A stretch of 48,988 nucleotides of DNA, from contig JACQVF010000085.1 in assembly GCA_016209885.1 (NCBI GenBank), positions 1-48,988 of the forward strand, read 5' to 3'. Shown here piece after piece: positions 17,228-25,459 of the stretch (the first letter of the stretch is position 1; the number at the start of each line of letters is the position of its first letter). Origin of the DNA: Gemmatimonadota bacterium (GTDB lineage: Bacteria; Gemmatimonadota; Gemmatimonadetes; Longimicrobiales; Gaopeijiaceae). Position numbers and translations under genes: made by a program. A model generated the notes under the pieces. It worked only from the letters and a program-made list of their open reading frames with translations, searched no databases and was not told the origin of the DNA.

Positions 17228-17806
17228 ATGAGCCGGTCCCTGCTGCGTCTGTTTTCCGTCCTCCCGGCCCTCCTGGCTTTCGCCGCCGTTGGCGCCCATC
17301 CTCTGGCCGGCCAGAAGCTCTCTCCGGTCGAGCCCGGCTCGCGGATACGGGTGCATGTGCCAAGCGTCGCGGACGCCCCGATCATCGGGACGCTCCTTTC
17401 CATGAATCCCGACCTCGTCCGCTTCGCGATGGAGGGGGGCTTCCCCACCTTCGCCGTGCGCCTTGATTCCATCGCCCGCCTCGACGTGAGCGCGGGTCTG
17501 GCGTCGTCAGGGGCCGCGGCGGTGCGCGGCGGCGGAATCGGTCTCGTCGTGGGGACGATCCCCAGCGGCCTTGTGCTGGCGGGCGCCCGCTGCTTCGTAG
17601 CCGACGACGGGCTTCCGGACGCGTGCACGCCCGAGATCCGATGGGCCGCCGCCGTGGTGGTAGTGGCGAGCACCGCGGTGGGCGCCGTGATCGGCGCGCT
17701 CACGCCGGTCGAACGCTGGCGACGGGTAGGGCTCCCGATCCGCTTCGGCGCCGCGCCGAAGTCCCGGGCCGGGGGACTGGCCGTGGGGATCGCTACTCCG
17801 TTTTGA
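17228..17806 (+). CDS. Small secreted or membrane protein, unknown function
   Basis: A 192-residue protein of unknown function. Its signal peptide (LLRLFSVLPALLAFAAVGAHPLAG) probably ends near residue 28. The next part (GSRIRVHVPS, then IIGTLLSMNPDLVRFAMEGG) resembles a small beta domain of the SH3/Lsm type often seen in secreted bacterial proteins. Two glycine/alanine-rich hydrophobic stretches follow (GGGIGLVVGTIPSGLVLAG and AAAVVVVASTAVGAVIGAL), and then VERWRRVGLPIRF. ATG 17228 is chosen over the upstream TTG at 17222 because AGAGG lies 7 bases before it. I do not recognise a function. Confidence 0.65.
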   Translation: MSRSLLRLFSVLPALLAFAAVGAHPLAGQKLSPVEPGSRIRVHVPSVADAPIIGTLLSMNPDLVRFAMEGGFPTFAVRLDSIARLDVSAGLASSGAAAVRGGGIGLVVGTIPSGLVLAGARCFVADDGLPDACTPEIRWAAAVVVVASTAVGAVIGALTPVERWRRVGLPIRFGAAPKSRAGGLAVGIATPF

Positions 17807-17838
17807 CGGCCGGGCAGGTAACGCACGAGATACACCGG

Positions 17839-17874
17839 ATAAGGCCCTGCACCGCTCGCGGTGCAGGGCCTTAT
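17839..17874 (-). terminator. Strong hairpin downstream of tRNA-Arg
   Basis: A perfect 16-bp stem (17839-17854 with 17859-17874) with a CTCG loop. It lies 9 bases past the 3' end of the tRNA on the minus strand and 32 bases past the plus-strand hypothetical gene, so it can serve both directions. There is no clear T-tract on either side, so termination would depend on the very strong stem. Confidence 0.65.
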
Positions 17875-17883
17875 CTGCTGCAG

Positions 17884-17957
17884 CGTCCCCGGCGCGACTC
17901 GAACGCGCGACCTGCTGCTTAGGAGGCAGCCGCTCTATCCGCCTGAGCTACGGGGAC
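17884..17957 (-). tRNA. tRNA-Arg (anticodon CCT)
   Basis: The minus strand folds into a full cloverleaf of 74 bases: acceptor GTCCCCG with CGGGGAC and discriminator G, D-stem GCTC/GAGC, anticodon stem GCTGC/GCAGC with loop CTCCTAA, and T-stem GCGCG/CGCGC with TTCGAGT loop. The anticodon CCT reads AGG (Arg). The 3' CCA is not encoded. Confidence 0.95.
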
Positions 17958-18213
17958 CCCCTATCGAACACCACGGACACCTCGAACACCCGAAAGCTAG
18001 AGGAGAGCCGGAAACCGATCAACTGAGGCCGGCTCCCGCGATGCCATACTGACGGTCGTGAGAGCTCCAGCGGGCTGGGAGTCGCGGGTTCCTCGGGTCG
18101 CCCGGCCCCGGAACCCGCGCTCGCCGCCACGGGGCCGGCCGGCAAGATCCGGTCACCACGGGTTCCCGTGCCACGGGGGCACCGCGCGCCGCCCGGCGCG
18201 ATCACCGCATCTT

Positions 18214-18249
18214 CTACATCGACTACGGCGACTAGGTCGACTACCTTGA
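18214..18249 (-). repeat. Four 9-bp repeats with four in-frame TAG stops
   Basis: On the plus strand, four 9-bp units read ctaNNNtcga or ctaNNNtga-like variants (18214, 18223, 18232, 18241). On the minus strand the first is the stop codon of the acidic hypothetical gene (18243-18241). TAG recurs exactly 9, 18 and 27 bases further on in the same frame. Confidence 0.85.
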
Positions 18250-18828
18250 CGTGACGGCGTGCGCGGTAACGTAGCCGGCAATGAACGCCCGGAGCGCCAG
18301 GTCGAAGGGCTCTGCCGCCGGCGGGATCTCGAGAGCCGTACCCCCCATGACGCGCAGGCTTTCCGCCAGCGCCTCCAGTCGCTCGGCGAACTTTCGGGCG
18401 CTGTCCGCGTCGAGGGAGGTCCAGGACGGAGGTGCGAGAGGCTGCGGGGTGGTGGCCTTGGCGGCGCGCGCCCGCTCCTTGAAGTGCGACTCGTCGCCGA
18501 ACCGCCCCACGTGCACCTCCTCTTGTTCCTCTTCCGTCCGCTCGTCCTCGGCCCGCGACGCACGGCGGATCGGCTCGTCCGGCAGAAAGAACGCGTCCTC
18601 CGGGATCGCGGCCTCTTCGGCCTGCTCTCCCGGTGCAGGCGGAGCCGCCGGACGGGCGACGCGGACTGCGGTGCCGGCCGCACGGGAGCGGCGCGCGCGC
18701 GGCGGGAAGAAAGGCGGCGGAAGCCCGTCGAGCTCGGGACCCACCGCCAGGTTCTCGAGCTTCGAGCCTACCGGCTCCCATTCCGGCACCTGATCGGTGC
18801 GCTCGTCCTCGTTCTGCTTCTCGGGCAT
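18241..18828 (-). CDS. Acidic, probably disordered protein of unknown function
   Basis: A 195-residue protein with no recognised domain. The N-terminal two thirds is rich in Glu, Pro, Ala and Arg (for example a EDERTEEEQEEVHVGRF segment), as in disordered proteins. The C-terminal third looks helical (ARKFAERLEALAESLRVMGG, then FDLALRAFIAGYVTAH) and is the likely ordered part. ATG 18828 follows GAGAGG at a good distance; the open frame goes 50 codons further through a palindrome and is judged non-coding. The stop codon starts a four-fold TAG array. It may be specific to its lineage. Confidence 0.62.
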   Translation of the reverse strand: MPEKQNEDERTDQVPEWEPVGSKLENLAVGPELDGLPPPFFPPRARRSRAAGTAVRVARPAAPPAPGEQAEEAAIPEDAFFLPDEPIRRASRAEDERTEEEQEEVHVGRFGDESHFKERARAAKATTPQPLAPPSWTSLDADSARKFAERLEALAESLRVMGGTALEIPPAAEPFDLALRAFIAGYVTAHAVTSR

Positions 18829-19157
18829 GGGCAGCCTCTCGCTGTCCGCATGGAAACCCGACCGCCAGTCCCCCATCAACCTCAAAGATATGCCACGTGC
18901 CGCACCGGCTGCAACACGGAGGAAGGGCGCGACTGTAGTGTGGAAACAGCTATGCGGAGCTCCGCTTAGCTGTTTCAACGCAGCATTGACCCCAAGCCAT
19001 CACGCTTGTTCAGGGACTAGGCCAGACGAGATCAAGGCCGCGTTCGAGCGCTACCACGAGACGACCCGCTTCGGTGCACTCGGGCCTGCCAGGAAGACAG
19101 ATCGACCATCGGAAGGGACTGTCCATCGCATCGCCTGCCTGCCGGAGCGCCGCCTTT
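18829..19157 (-). promoter_or_regulatory. Gap of 329 bases with palindrome and candidate promoter
   Basis: No gene is seen. A candidate minus-strand promoter for the acidic gene has TTGCAG (18914-18909) and CATATC (18892-18887) with a 16-base spacer; the -10 box is poor. A near-perfect 34-bp palindrome lies at 18943-18976. The rest, 18977-19157, has no clear signal. Confidence 0.4.
18943..18976. repeat. 34-bp near-perfect palindrome
   Basis: Arms of 16 bases (gaaacagctatgcgga, 18943-18958, and 18961-18976) pair with one mismatch around a 2-base centre. There is no T-tract after either arm, though the arm ends are A/T-rich. It lies upstream of the acidic gene and downstream of the transglutaminase-like gene's stop side. 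It could be an operator, a recombination site or a hairpin; none can be shown here. Confidence 0.7.
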
Positions 19158-21041
19158 TCAGCGCCGCGGATTCCAGCGCCTCCAGTAGGGCGAAGCGTCC
19201 ATTTCGTCGTCCGGAATCGTGAAGCGCGTGCCCTCGCCCGTCCGCGTGCCGAAGCGGATACCGTACCAGCGCCAGGCCCAATTCACCTGGATGAACTTCG
19301 ACGGTGTGGCGCGCACGCCGTACCAGGATCGGTAGCGCACGGCGCGGCCCCTGAACAGGCGGACGAAGAAGTTGCCGCGGACGTAGTAGTCCGGGTCGTC
19401 GATGTCCAGGTAGGGGTCGTGGAACCACCAGCGCGCGCCGGTGCCCGCGGGGTTCTCGGCCCAGACCATGGCGCCCGCGGTCTGGAAGCGGAAGATGAGG
19501 GCGGGGCGCAGGTAGGTGTTCACCTCCTTCGCCGGGATACCGAGAGTGCGCAAAAGCGCCGTGAAGAGGTAGGCGTGCTCAATGCAGACGTAGCCGTCGG
19601 GATCGTCGTATCGCGGCTGGAGGCCGCGGTAGACCTCGGGAACGAGGCGCGCGGTGGCGAAGAACTGGTCGTCACGGAGCGCATCCCTCGAGCCGCTCTT
19701 CGGGTTCAGGGCGTGATAGACGAAGCGGCGCAGGTTCTCGGCGACCCTGCGCCCGCTGTCCGGGAAGTCCGTGAAGGTCCCCGTCGCCGCGTCGTACGAC
19801 GCGGCGCGCACCGCGAGCCCGCGGACCTGGGCGTTCCCCGAGTGATGCCAGCCCGGGTCCCCAGTGCGGTTGTATTCCGCCTCCTCCGCGGACACCGGCG
19901 CTGCGGGCTCCACGGGCCCAGGGCTCCCGAGCCGCCGCGCGAAGTCCGGATACTCGACCCTGGCCTCGGAGCCATCGGCGAGGAGGAGCTCCGGGCTGAC
20001 CCTGTAAGTGGCGCCCGCGCCGCCCCTCGCCCGCTCGAGCACCTCGGCGTGCACGCTGCCGGCGAGGGGGAGGACGCCGCCGGACTCGGGGATCACGTGC
20101 TCCCGGATCCGCGGCTCGTCCTCGTCCGCCACGCGGAAGATGACCGGGTGCTCGAGGGTGATCGTGCTGCCGGGCGCGAGCCGGGGCAGCGGGATGTGGA
20201 CGTCTCGCGGAGCTGGCTCCGGCCCCGGCGGCAGCGTGAGGGTGAGGAGTCCGCCCTGGGCGGCGAGCCGGAGCGTCGCGCCATCCACCGGCTCGCGGCC
20301 GCCGAAGTACACTCGCACCGTGAAGGGCGCGCGCATGCGCGGCACGAGCTGACCCAACCAGGTGTTCGGCACGAGCGTCACCGCGTACGGCGAGCAGTCC
20401 GGGTCCGGCGGCTCGGCGGCTCTGCCCTCCGCTCCCGCGTAGAACGCGGTGACCCGCAGCGCGGCGAACGCGATGCCGGGCGCGTACGACGTCGCTTCGA
20501 AGACGATACTTGTGCGGCCGGCGCCGAGGCTCACCTCCTGTCGTTCCGCGGCGGTGGAGTCCACCGCTTCACGCACGACCGTCGAGGGCGCGATGGCGAT
20601 CCCGTAGGAGTGCCGGTCCCCCTGTTGCACTGGCGCCAGCACGAAGACCTTCAGGATCACCCCGTCCGGCGGCTTCGGTCCCGATACCCCGGCGAAGCTC
20701 GTCCGCACCGCGAACGGTGCGCCGCTCGCCGTCTGTGGCACGTCCATGGAGAGCATCCCGCGGAACTGCGCCACCTCCGGGCTCAGGCGCCAGACCAGTG
20801 GAACCCGCAAGCGGTCCGGCCCGACATCGAAGCAGTCCGTGCGCAGGCTCCCCTCCGGAATGAGCGAGTTGATCATGGGACCCGCGCCGGGCCGGCCGAA
20901 GCGCTCGACCCGGAAGCCCTGCAGCGTCCATGCCGCTTGCGCGGCCGCGGTGCCGTCGAGGGACTTCGGCGCGTACAGAAGGCTTGCGCTCGACACGACG
21001 GCGACGAGCAGCCGCCGGGCGAGAAGGGCGGACGGGCACAT
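19158..21041 (-). CDS. Secreted transglutaminase-like protein
   Basis: A 627-residue protein with an N-terminal signal sequence (LLARRLLVAVVSSASLLYA, possible cleavage at AAAQA). The middle is rich in beta strands. Near the C-terminus is a transglutaminase-core-like block: YVCIEHAYLFTALLRTLGIP, where Cys486 occupies the nucleophile position, and FHDPYLD, where Asp542 fits the third catalytic residue. The position where the family has His (usual HAWVEV) reads MVWAEN, so the triad is incomplete unless another His, such as His541, substitutes. The ATG at 21041 with GGAGA upstream is preferred; the open frame extends 36 residues upstream. The gene is monocistronic as far as I can see. It may be a cell-wall or protein-processing enzyme, or an inactive scaffold. 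Confidence 0.7.
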   Translation of the reverse strand: MCPSALLARRLLVAVVSSASLLYAPKSLDGTAAAQAAWTLQGFRVERFGRPGAGPMINSLIPEGSLRTDCFDVGPDRLRVPLVWRLSPEVAQFRGMLSMDVPQTASGAPFAVRTSFAGVSGPKPPDGVILKVFVLAPVQQGDRHSYGIAIAPSTVVREAVDSTAAERQEVSLGAGRTSIVFEATSYAPGIAFAALRVTAFYAGAEGRAAEPPDPDCSPYAVTLVPNTWLGQLVPRMRAPFTVRVYFGGREPVDGATLRLAAQGGLLTLTLPPGPEPAPRDVHIPLPRLAPGSTITLEHPVIFRVADEDEPRIREHVIPESGGVLPLAGSVHAEVLERARGGAGATYRVSPELLLADGSEARVEYPDFARRLGSPGPVEPAAPVSAEEAEYNRTGDPGWHHSGNAQVRGLAVRAASYDAATGTFTDFPDSGRRVAENLRRFVYHALNPKSGSRDALRDDQFFATARLVPEVYRGLQPRYDDPDGYVCIEHAYLFTALLRTLGIPAKEVNTYLRPALIFRFQTAGAMVWAENPAGTGARWWFHDPYLDIDDPDYYVRGNFFVRLFRGRAVRYRSWYGVRATPSKFIQVNWAWRWYGIRFGTRTGEGTRFTIPDDEMDASPYWRRWNPRR

Positions 21042-21271
21042 GGTCGTTCTCCGGGCCGGTCCCGCCGCCCGGCGCCACGGGCCGCGCAGGCGGCGGGGTT
21101 CGATGAGGGTACGCTCGCGGGGGCAGCGCCGCGTGACAAGGGGCAGCACGGAGCCGTGTGCCGTGACGGCCGCTACTAGTCCTGTGGGTCAAAAATTCGG
21201 TTATGTATTGTCATGTCCATGCGACCACCGGAACCCCGGCCCGCGCTGCGGCTGCCCCACGTGCCGCCCGC

Positions 21272-21901
21272 TCAGAGCGCGTAGCGCAGCAATACAAACC
21301 CGCCCACGAGGAGGGCGGTGAACACCCAGGTGAGGACGTTGAAGTAACGGTCGATGAAACCGCTGATCCGTGGACCGTAGCGCCACACGAGGGCGCCGAG
21401 CAGAAAGAACCGGGCGCCCCGGCTGAGAACGCTCGCCACCACGAACACCGGGAAACTCACCGAGAAGACGCCTGCGGAGAGCGTGAACACCTTGTAGGGA
21501 ATCGGCGTAAACCCGGCCACGAAGATCGCCCAGAAGTCGTACGCGTCGTACACAGCCTTCACCCGCTCGAACGCGGCGGGCGTTACCCCCGGGACATAGG
21601 CGAAGAAAAAGTCGGAGGCGAAGCTCCAGGCCCCGAAGCCGATAAGATACCCGGCCATCCCCCCGGCGACCGATGTGACCGTGGTCACCGCCGCGAAGCG
21701 CAGGGCGCGAGCGGGCACCCCCAGGCTGAGGGCGATGAGGAGCGGGTCGGGTGGCACGGGAAAGAATGACGACTCGGCGAACCCCAGGAGCGCCAGGGCG
21801 GGGACCCCGTACGGAGTTGCAGCCCAGCTCAGCACCCAGTCGTAAAGCCGGCGGACCACCCCGGGTCGCCCCGGGCCGGCCTCGCCGGCCTCCCCGCTCA
21901 T
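21272..21901 (-). CDS. YqaA/VTT-domain membrane protein
   Basis: A 209-residue membrane protein of the SNARE-associated/VTT superfamily (DedA relatives, YqaA subgroup). The motif LGFAESSFFPVPPDPLLIAL near the N-terminus is diagnostic, and the re-entrant region FVAGFTPIPYKVFTLSAGVF matches the family's second signature. DedA-like proteins are linked to lipid flipping and membrane-potential maintenance; the YqaA role is not established. The ATG at 21901 overlaps the pcm stop by 4 bases (ATGA). It is the last gene of the surE-pcm operon. A 230-base gap with an AT-rich patch at 21189-21222 lies beyond it. Confidence 0.85.
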   Translation of the reverse strand: MSGEAGEAGPGRPGVVRRLYDWVLSWAATPYGVPALALLGFAESSFFPVPPDPLLIALSLGVPARALRFAAVTTVTSVAGGMAGYLIGFGAWSFASDFFFAYVPGVTPAAFERVKAVYDAYDFWAIFVAGFTPIPYKVFTLSAGVFSVSFPVFVVASVLSRGARFFLLGALVWRYGPRISGFIDRYFNVLTWVFTALLVGGFVLLRYAL

Positions 21902-22581
21902 GAACACGCCTCGCCGGTGTCTGGATCCCACCCGTAGCGCCCCAGGAGCGGGACGAAGGCACAGCCTCTGCTGACGACCTCCTCGGTGACCTGCCCGCGC
22001 TGCCGCCGCACAAGGGTGATACGCTGCTCCCGCGGAGTGCCCAGCGGGATCAGCATCCGGCCTCCGTCGTCCAGCTGCTCCAGCAGCGCGGGCGGCAAAA
22101 CCGGTGCCGCTGCAGAGACGGCGATCACGGTATACGGCGCGAAACGACGCCAGCCCAGGGTCCCATCTCCTACTAGGAGCGCCGCGTTCGTGATCCCCAG
22201 GTCGTCCAGGACCTTCCTCGCTCGCGCGGAGAGGTCGCGTACCCGCTCCACGGAGTAGACGCGTCCGGCCGTCAGGGCGAGGAGTGCGGTGAGGAATCCG
22301 CTTCCAGTCCCGATCTCGAGCACCCGGTCATCCGGGGCGGGCCGGAGGATGTGAAGGTAGAGCGCCTGGACCGTTGGCTGCGATGCGGTTTGCCCATAGC
22401 CGATCGGCAGCGCCACGTTCTCGTAGGCCCGGGGCCGGACCGCGTCGGGTAGGAAGAGATGGCGCGGCACCCGGTGAAAGAGCCGGAGAATCTCCAGGTC
22501 GTCGATACCCGAGGCGCGGATCTCATCGATCAGTTCGCCGCGGAGCTCCTCGTAACGGGCCTCTATAGAGCGAGGTTCCAC
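21898..22581 (-). CDS. pcm: Protein-L-isoaspartate O-methyltransferase
   Basis: A 227-residue enzyme that methylates L-isoaspartyl residues in damaged proteins using SAM. It has the PCMT signature VPRHLFLP, IGYGQTASQPTV and the SAM-binding motif VLEIGTGSGFLTALLA (residues about 87-101). VEPRSI begins at GTG 22581 and overlaps surE by 19 bases. The frame is open further upstream but inside surE. The surE-pcm pairing is widespread in bacteria and is linked to stationary-phase survival. Confidence 0.93.
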   Translation of the reverse strand: MEPRSIEARYEELRGELIDEIRASGIDDLEILRLFHRVPRHLFLPDAVRPRAYENVALPIGYGQTASQPTVQALYLHILRPAPDDRVLEIGTGSGFLTALLALTAGRVYSVERVRDLSARARKVLDDLGITNAALLVGDGTLGWRRFAPYTVIAVSAAAPVLPPALLEQLDDGGRMLIPLGTPREQRITLVRRQRGQVTEEVVSRGCAFVPLLGRYGWDPDTGEACS

Positions 22582-23327
22582 CCGCGAATCTCCTCCAGGA
22601 GCGAGTAGTTCGTGAGGTCCAGGTGGAGCGGCGTCACGGAGATGTAACCTTCCTCGATGCAGCGGAAGTCCGAGTCCGCACTGCCCGACCACTTGGACAC
22701 GCCGCCGCCGAGCCAGAAGTACTCGCGTCCGCTGGGGTCCACGGCGCGGGTGAGCGAGTCGCTGTAGACTCGGCGTCCCAACGTCGTGACCCTGATCCCG
22801 TGAACGCCTTCAGGCGCGATGGGCGGCAGGTTCACGTTGAGCAGCGTGCTCTCCGGGAAGCGTCGATTCTCCAGTACCCTCCTGAGAAAGCGCGTGAGAA
22901 GCGGGCCCCACCTCTCGATCTCCTCGAGGCTGTCGCCCGTGTAGGAAATCGCGATGGCGGGGATCCCGATCACCGTGGCCTCCATCGCGGCGGCGACGGT
23001 GCCGGAATAGAGCACGTCGTCGCCGAGGTTCGCACCGTGGTTTACCCCGCACAGCACCACATCGGGGCGGCGCTGGAGCAGCGTGTTCACGGCCAGAATC
23101 ACGCAGTCCGTGGGCGTTCCGTCCACGATGAACTCGCCCGCGCTCGCTTCCCGTGCGCGAAGCGGGTAGTGGAGCGTCAGGGAATGGCTGGTCGCGCTCT
23201 GCTCCCGATCCGGTGCCACCACACGCACCTCGCCCAGCGGGCTGGCCGCTTTCTTGAGAACCCGCAGGCCGCTCGCCAGGGATCCGTCATCATTCGTGCA
23301 GAGGATCAGCATGGTGCTCGTCGCCAC
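22563..23327 (-). CDS. surE: 5'/3'-nucleotidase SurE
   Basis: A 254-residue nucleoside monophosphate phosphatase of stationary-phase survival. The SurE metal-binding motif TNDDG is at residues 11-15, followed by APDREQSATSHSLT, DGTPTDCV, and the SGTVAAAMEA and LGGGVS segments. The start is the GTG at 23327; an ATG at 23312 is an alternative five codons later and lies closer to the usual family start. pcm overlaps its end by 19 bases. A MerR-type gene lies 65 bases upstream. Confidence 0.92.
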   Translation of the reverse strand: MATSTMLILCTNDDGSLASGLRVLKKAASPLGEVRVVAPDREQSATSHSLTLHYPLRAREASAGEFIVDGTPTDCVILAVNTLLQRRPDVVLCGVNHGANLGDDVLYSGTVAAAMEATVIGIPAIAISYTGDSLEEIERWGPLLTRFLRRVLENRRFPESTLLNVNLPPIAPEGVHGIRVTTLGRRVYSDSLTRAVDPSGREYFWLGGGVSKWSGSADSDFRCIEEGYISVTPLHLDLTNYSLLEEIRGWNLAL

Positions 23328-23392
23328 GACCTGGACCCGGCCCCGGATCCCGGCCCGCCGCGTTCCGTGCTCAGTGCGCTAGCGGCCGGGGG

Positions 23393-23779
23393 CTACGGAA
23401 CGCCGGGCCGCCCAGATGCAGCGGGGTCCTTCGGCGTGAGCAGCTCGAGCAGCTCGGACAGGTCCTTCTTGATCCCCGCCAGGAACTCGGGCTGCAGTAC
23501 CCGCTCCAGCGGCTCGTGCCGCCCCTCCCCTCGTCGCAGCCGCTCGAGCTTCCGACGCGCCCCCTCGATCGTGTATTTCTCCTCGTAAAGAAGGTGCTTG
23601 ACCAGGAGGATCAGCTTGATCTCCGGCGGCTGGTAGACCCGGTTCCCGGAGCGGTTCTTGGTGGGATTCAAGACGCTGAACTGCGTCTCCCAGTAGCGGA
23701 GTACGTGCGGCTTGAGCCCCGTGAGCTCGCACACCTCTCCGATGGAGTAGTAGGCCTTCCTCGCGACCGGATCGCTCAT
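23393..23779 (-). CDS. MerR-family transcriptional regulator
   Basis: A 128-residue regulator with an N-terminal MerR winged helix (YYSIGEVCELTGLKPHVLRY, WETQF) and the wing RSGNRVYQPPEIKLILLVK. A short helical dimerisation region follows (YTIEGARRKLERL, then LAGIKKDLSELLELL). It has no cysteine pair for metals and no C-terminal effector domain, as in the short HTH members that bind no known ligand. It is 37 bases from gpsA and 65 bases from surE on the same strand, so it may be cotranscribed with them. Its target is not clear. Confidence 0.9.
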   Translation of the reverse strand: MSDPVARKAYYSIGEVCELTGLKPHVLRYWETQFSVLNPTKNRSGNRVYQPPEIKLILLVKHLLYEEKYTIEGARRKLERLRRGEGRHEPLERVLQPEFLAGIKKDLSELLELLTPKDPAASGRPGVP

Positions 23780-23816
23780 CGCCCGAACCGCGCCGTTGTG
23801 CCGGCCCTCGCCGCGG

Positions 23817-24842
23817 TCAAGACCACTGTTCCGGCTTCGGCTCTCGAAGCATCAGGTTCTGCACCGCAGCCCGGGGACTCCGCCCCTCCGTCAGGATTGC
23901 GTAGACCTCGTCGCTGATGGGGGTCTCTACGTTGTGCGCCTTAGCCAGGGCGTGAACCGCCTGCGCCGTGCGGATCCCCTCCGCCACGGCCGTCATATCG
24001 CGAAGAATCGCATCCAGCGATTCACCCCGCCCCAGTCGGTAGCCGACGGTACGGTTACGGCTGAGGTCGCCCGTGCAGGTGAGCACGAGGTCCCCGAGCC
24101 CGGCGAGCCCCGAGAAGGTGGCGCGCTCGGCCCCGAGAGCGACGCCGAGCCGCGTCATCTCCGCGAGCCCGCGCGTGATCAGGGCGGCGAGCGTGTTGTG
24201 CCCGAACCCGAGCCCGGCGGCCGCACCCGCCGCCAGCGCGATGACGTTCTTGAGCGAGCCGCCCAGCTCGACGCCCAGGACGTCCGCGTTCGTATAGACC
24301 CGGAAGTAGTTGGTCTGAAGAAGCTGCTGAGCCCGGCGCGCGGCTTCTGGGGACCGGCTGGCCACGACCACCGCGGTGGGACGCTCCTGCGCGACTTCCA
24401 CGGCGAAGCTCGGTCCCGAGAGCACCACCAGGCGCTGCACCTGTTCGGGCAGAAGGATCTCGGCCAGCACCTGGCTGCAGGTGCGCAGGGTGGAGGTCTC
24501 GATCCCCTTCGACGCGCTCACGACGAGCGCGTCCGCCGTCAGGGATGGCGTCGCCTCCCGCATGACGGCGTTCACGAACTGAGACGGCGTCACCGAGACG
24601 ACCACCTCGGCGCCCGACACGGCCTCCGCGATGTCCCCGGTCACCGCCAGCGCTTGCGGCAGCTGGATTCCCGGCAGGTACACGCGGTTCTCCCCCTGGT
24701 TGCGAATCTGTTCGGCGACTTCCCGCTCCCGGGCCCACAACCGCACCCGGTGCCCTCGCTTCACCAGGAGCGCGGCGAGCGTCGTGCCCCAACTCCCCGC
24801 TCCGATCACCGCGAAGTGCGCCGCTGCGGGCTGCCCGCTCAC
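23817..24842 (-). CDS. gpsA: Glycerol-3-phosphate dehydrogenase [NAD(P)+]
   Basis: A 341-residue cytosolic enzyme that reduces dihydroxyacetone phosphate to sn-glycerol-3-phosphate for phospholipid synthesis. The N-terminal Rossmann motif GAGSWGTT (residues 14-21) is clear. VVSVTPSQFV, SASKGIE, LSGPSFAVEV (substrate side) and ELGGSLKNVIALAAG (catalytic Lys in LKN) follow, and the end has the typical LTEGRSPRAAVQNLM. The GTG at 24842 overlaps the plsY stop by 4 bases (GTGA), so the two are coupled. The adjacent plsY product uses glycerol-3-phosphate. Confidence 0.95.
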   Translation of the reverse strand: MSGQPAAAHFAVIGAGSWGTTLAALLVKRGHRVRLWAREREVAEQIRNQGENRVYLPGIQLPQALAVTGDIAEAVSGAEVVVSVTPSQFVNAVMREATPSLTADALVVSASKGIETSTLRTCSQVLAEILLPEQVQRLVVLSGPSFAVEVAQERPTAVVVASRSPEAARRAQQLLQTNYFRVYTNADVLGVELGGSLKNVIALAAGAAAGLGFGHNTLAALITRGLAEMTRLGVALGAERATFSGLAGLGDLVLTCTGDLSRNRTVGYRLGRGESLDAILRDMTAVAEGIRTAQAVHALAKAHNVETPISDEVYAILTEGRSPRAAVQNLMLREPKPEQWS

Positions 24843-25459
24843 GCGTGCGCCGTCCCTTTCTTCGCGTCGCCGAACCGCAGTTCCTCGCCGCGCAGGAGCC
24901 GCCGAATGTTGGAGCGGTGCGCCCAGACCACGAAGGCGGCGAGCGCCATGGCGAACCAGATCAGCGTGTTCCCTCCCTCGTGCGGCGTGAAGAGCAGCGC
25001 CACGGGGAACGCCGCCGCCGCCGCCATCGAGCCCACGGACACCATCCGCGTGATGAAGACGAGGGCGATCCACACGCCGGCGGAGAAGAGCACCGCCCAT
25101 GGGGCCAGGGCCAGGAAGGCGCCCGCGCTTGTGGCCACGCCTTTCCCGCCCCGGAACTTCACCCAGAACGAGTAGACGTGCCCCAGGATCGTGCCCGTCG
25201 CATAGACGAGCGCCCACGCCCACGGCGCGCGGCCGTCGACGCGCGGAAAGACGGTCACCGCGAGCCAGCCCTTGAAGACGTCGAACAGCATGACGGGGAG
25301 CGCCGCCTTCCATCCCAGGACGCGAAACGTGTTGGTTGCACCCAGGTTGCCGCTCCCGTGCTGCCGGAGATCGATGCCGAAGAAGGCGCGGGCGACCACG
25401 TAGCTGGTAGGCGTAGCTCCCAACACGTAGGCCGTCAAACACAGGACGATCGGCGTCAA
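24839..25459 (-). CDS. plsY: Glycerol-3-phosphate acyltransferase PlsY
   Basis: A 206-residue inner-membrane protein with about five spans that acylates glycerol-3-phosphate from acyl phosphate. Diagnostic motifs are SGNLGATNTFRVLG, FDVFKGWLAV, and GHVYSFWVKFRGGKGVATSAG. The likely start is the TTG at 25459, which overlaps the der stop (TTGA) and has GGGAGGG upstream; no in-frame ATG or GTG sits close by. This length agrees with the family (about 200). The C-terminal tail (NIRRLLRGEELRFG) is also typical. It is coupled with der and gpsA. Confidence 0.93.
   Translation of the reverse strand: MTPIVLCLTAYVLGATPTSYVVARAFFGIDLRQHGSGNLGATNTFRVLGWKAALPVMLFDVFKGWLAVTVFPRVDGRAPWAWALVYATGTILGHVYSFWVKFRGGKGVATSAGAFLALAPWAVLFSAGVWIALVFITRMVSVGSMAAAAAFPVALLFTPHEGGNTLIWFAMALAAFVVWAHRSNIRRLLRGEELRFGDAKKGTAHA

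Noticed and set aside
17839..17874. Attachment site next to tRNA-Arg
   Set aside because: No duplicated tRNA end, integrase or mobile genes nearby; a terminator hairpin explains it better.
23796..25175. Plus-strand frame opposite gpsA and plsY
   Set aside because: Both minus-strand genes have unmistakable family motifs; the plus frame has none.
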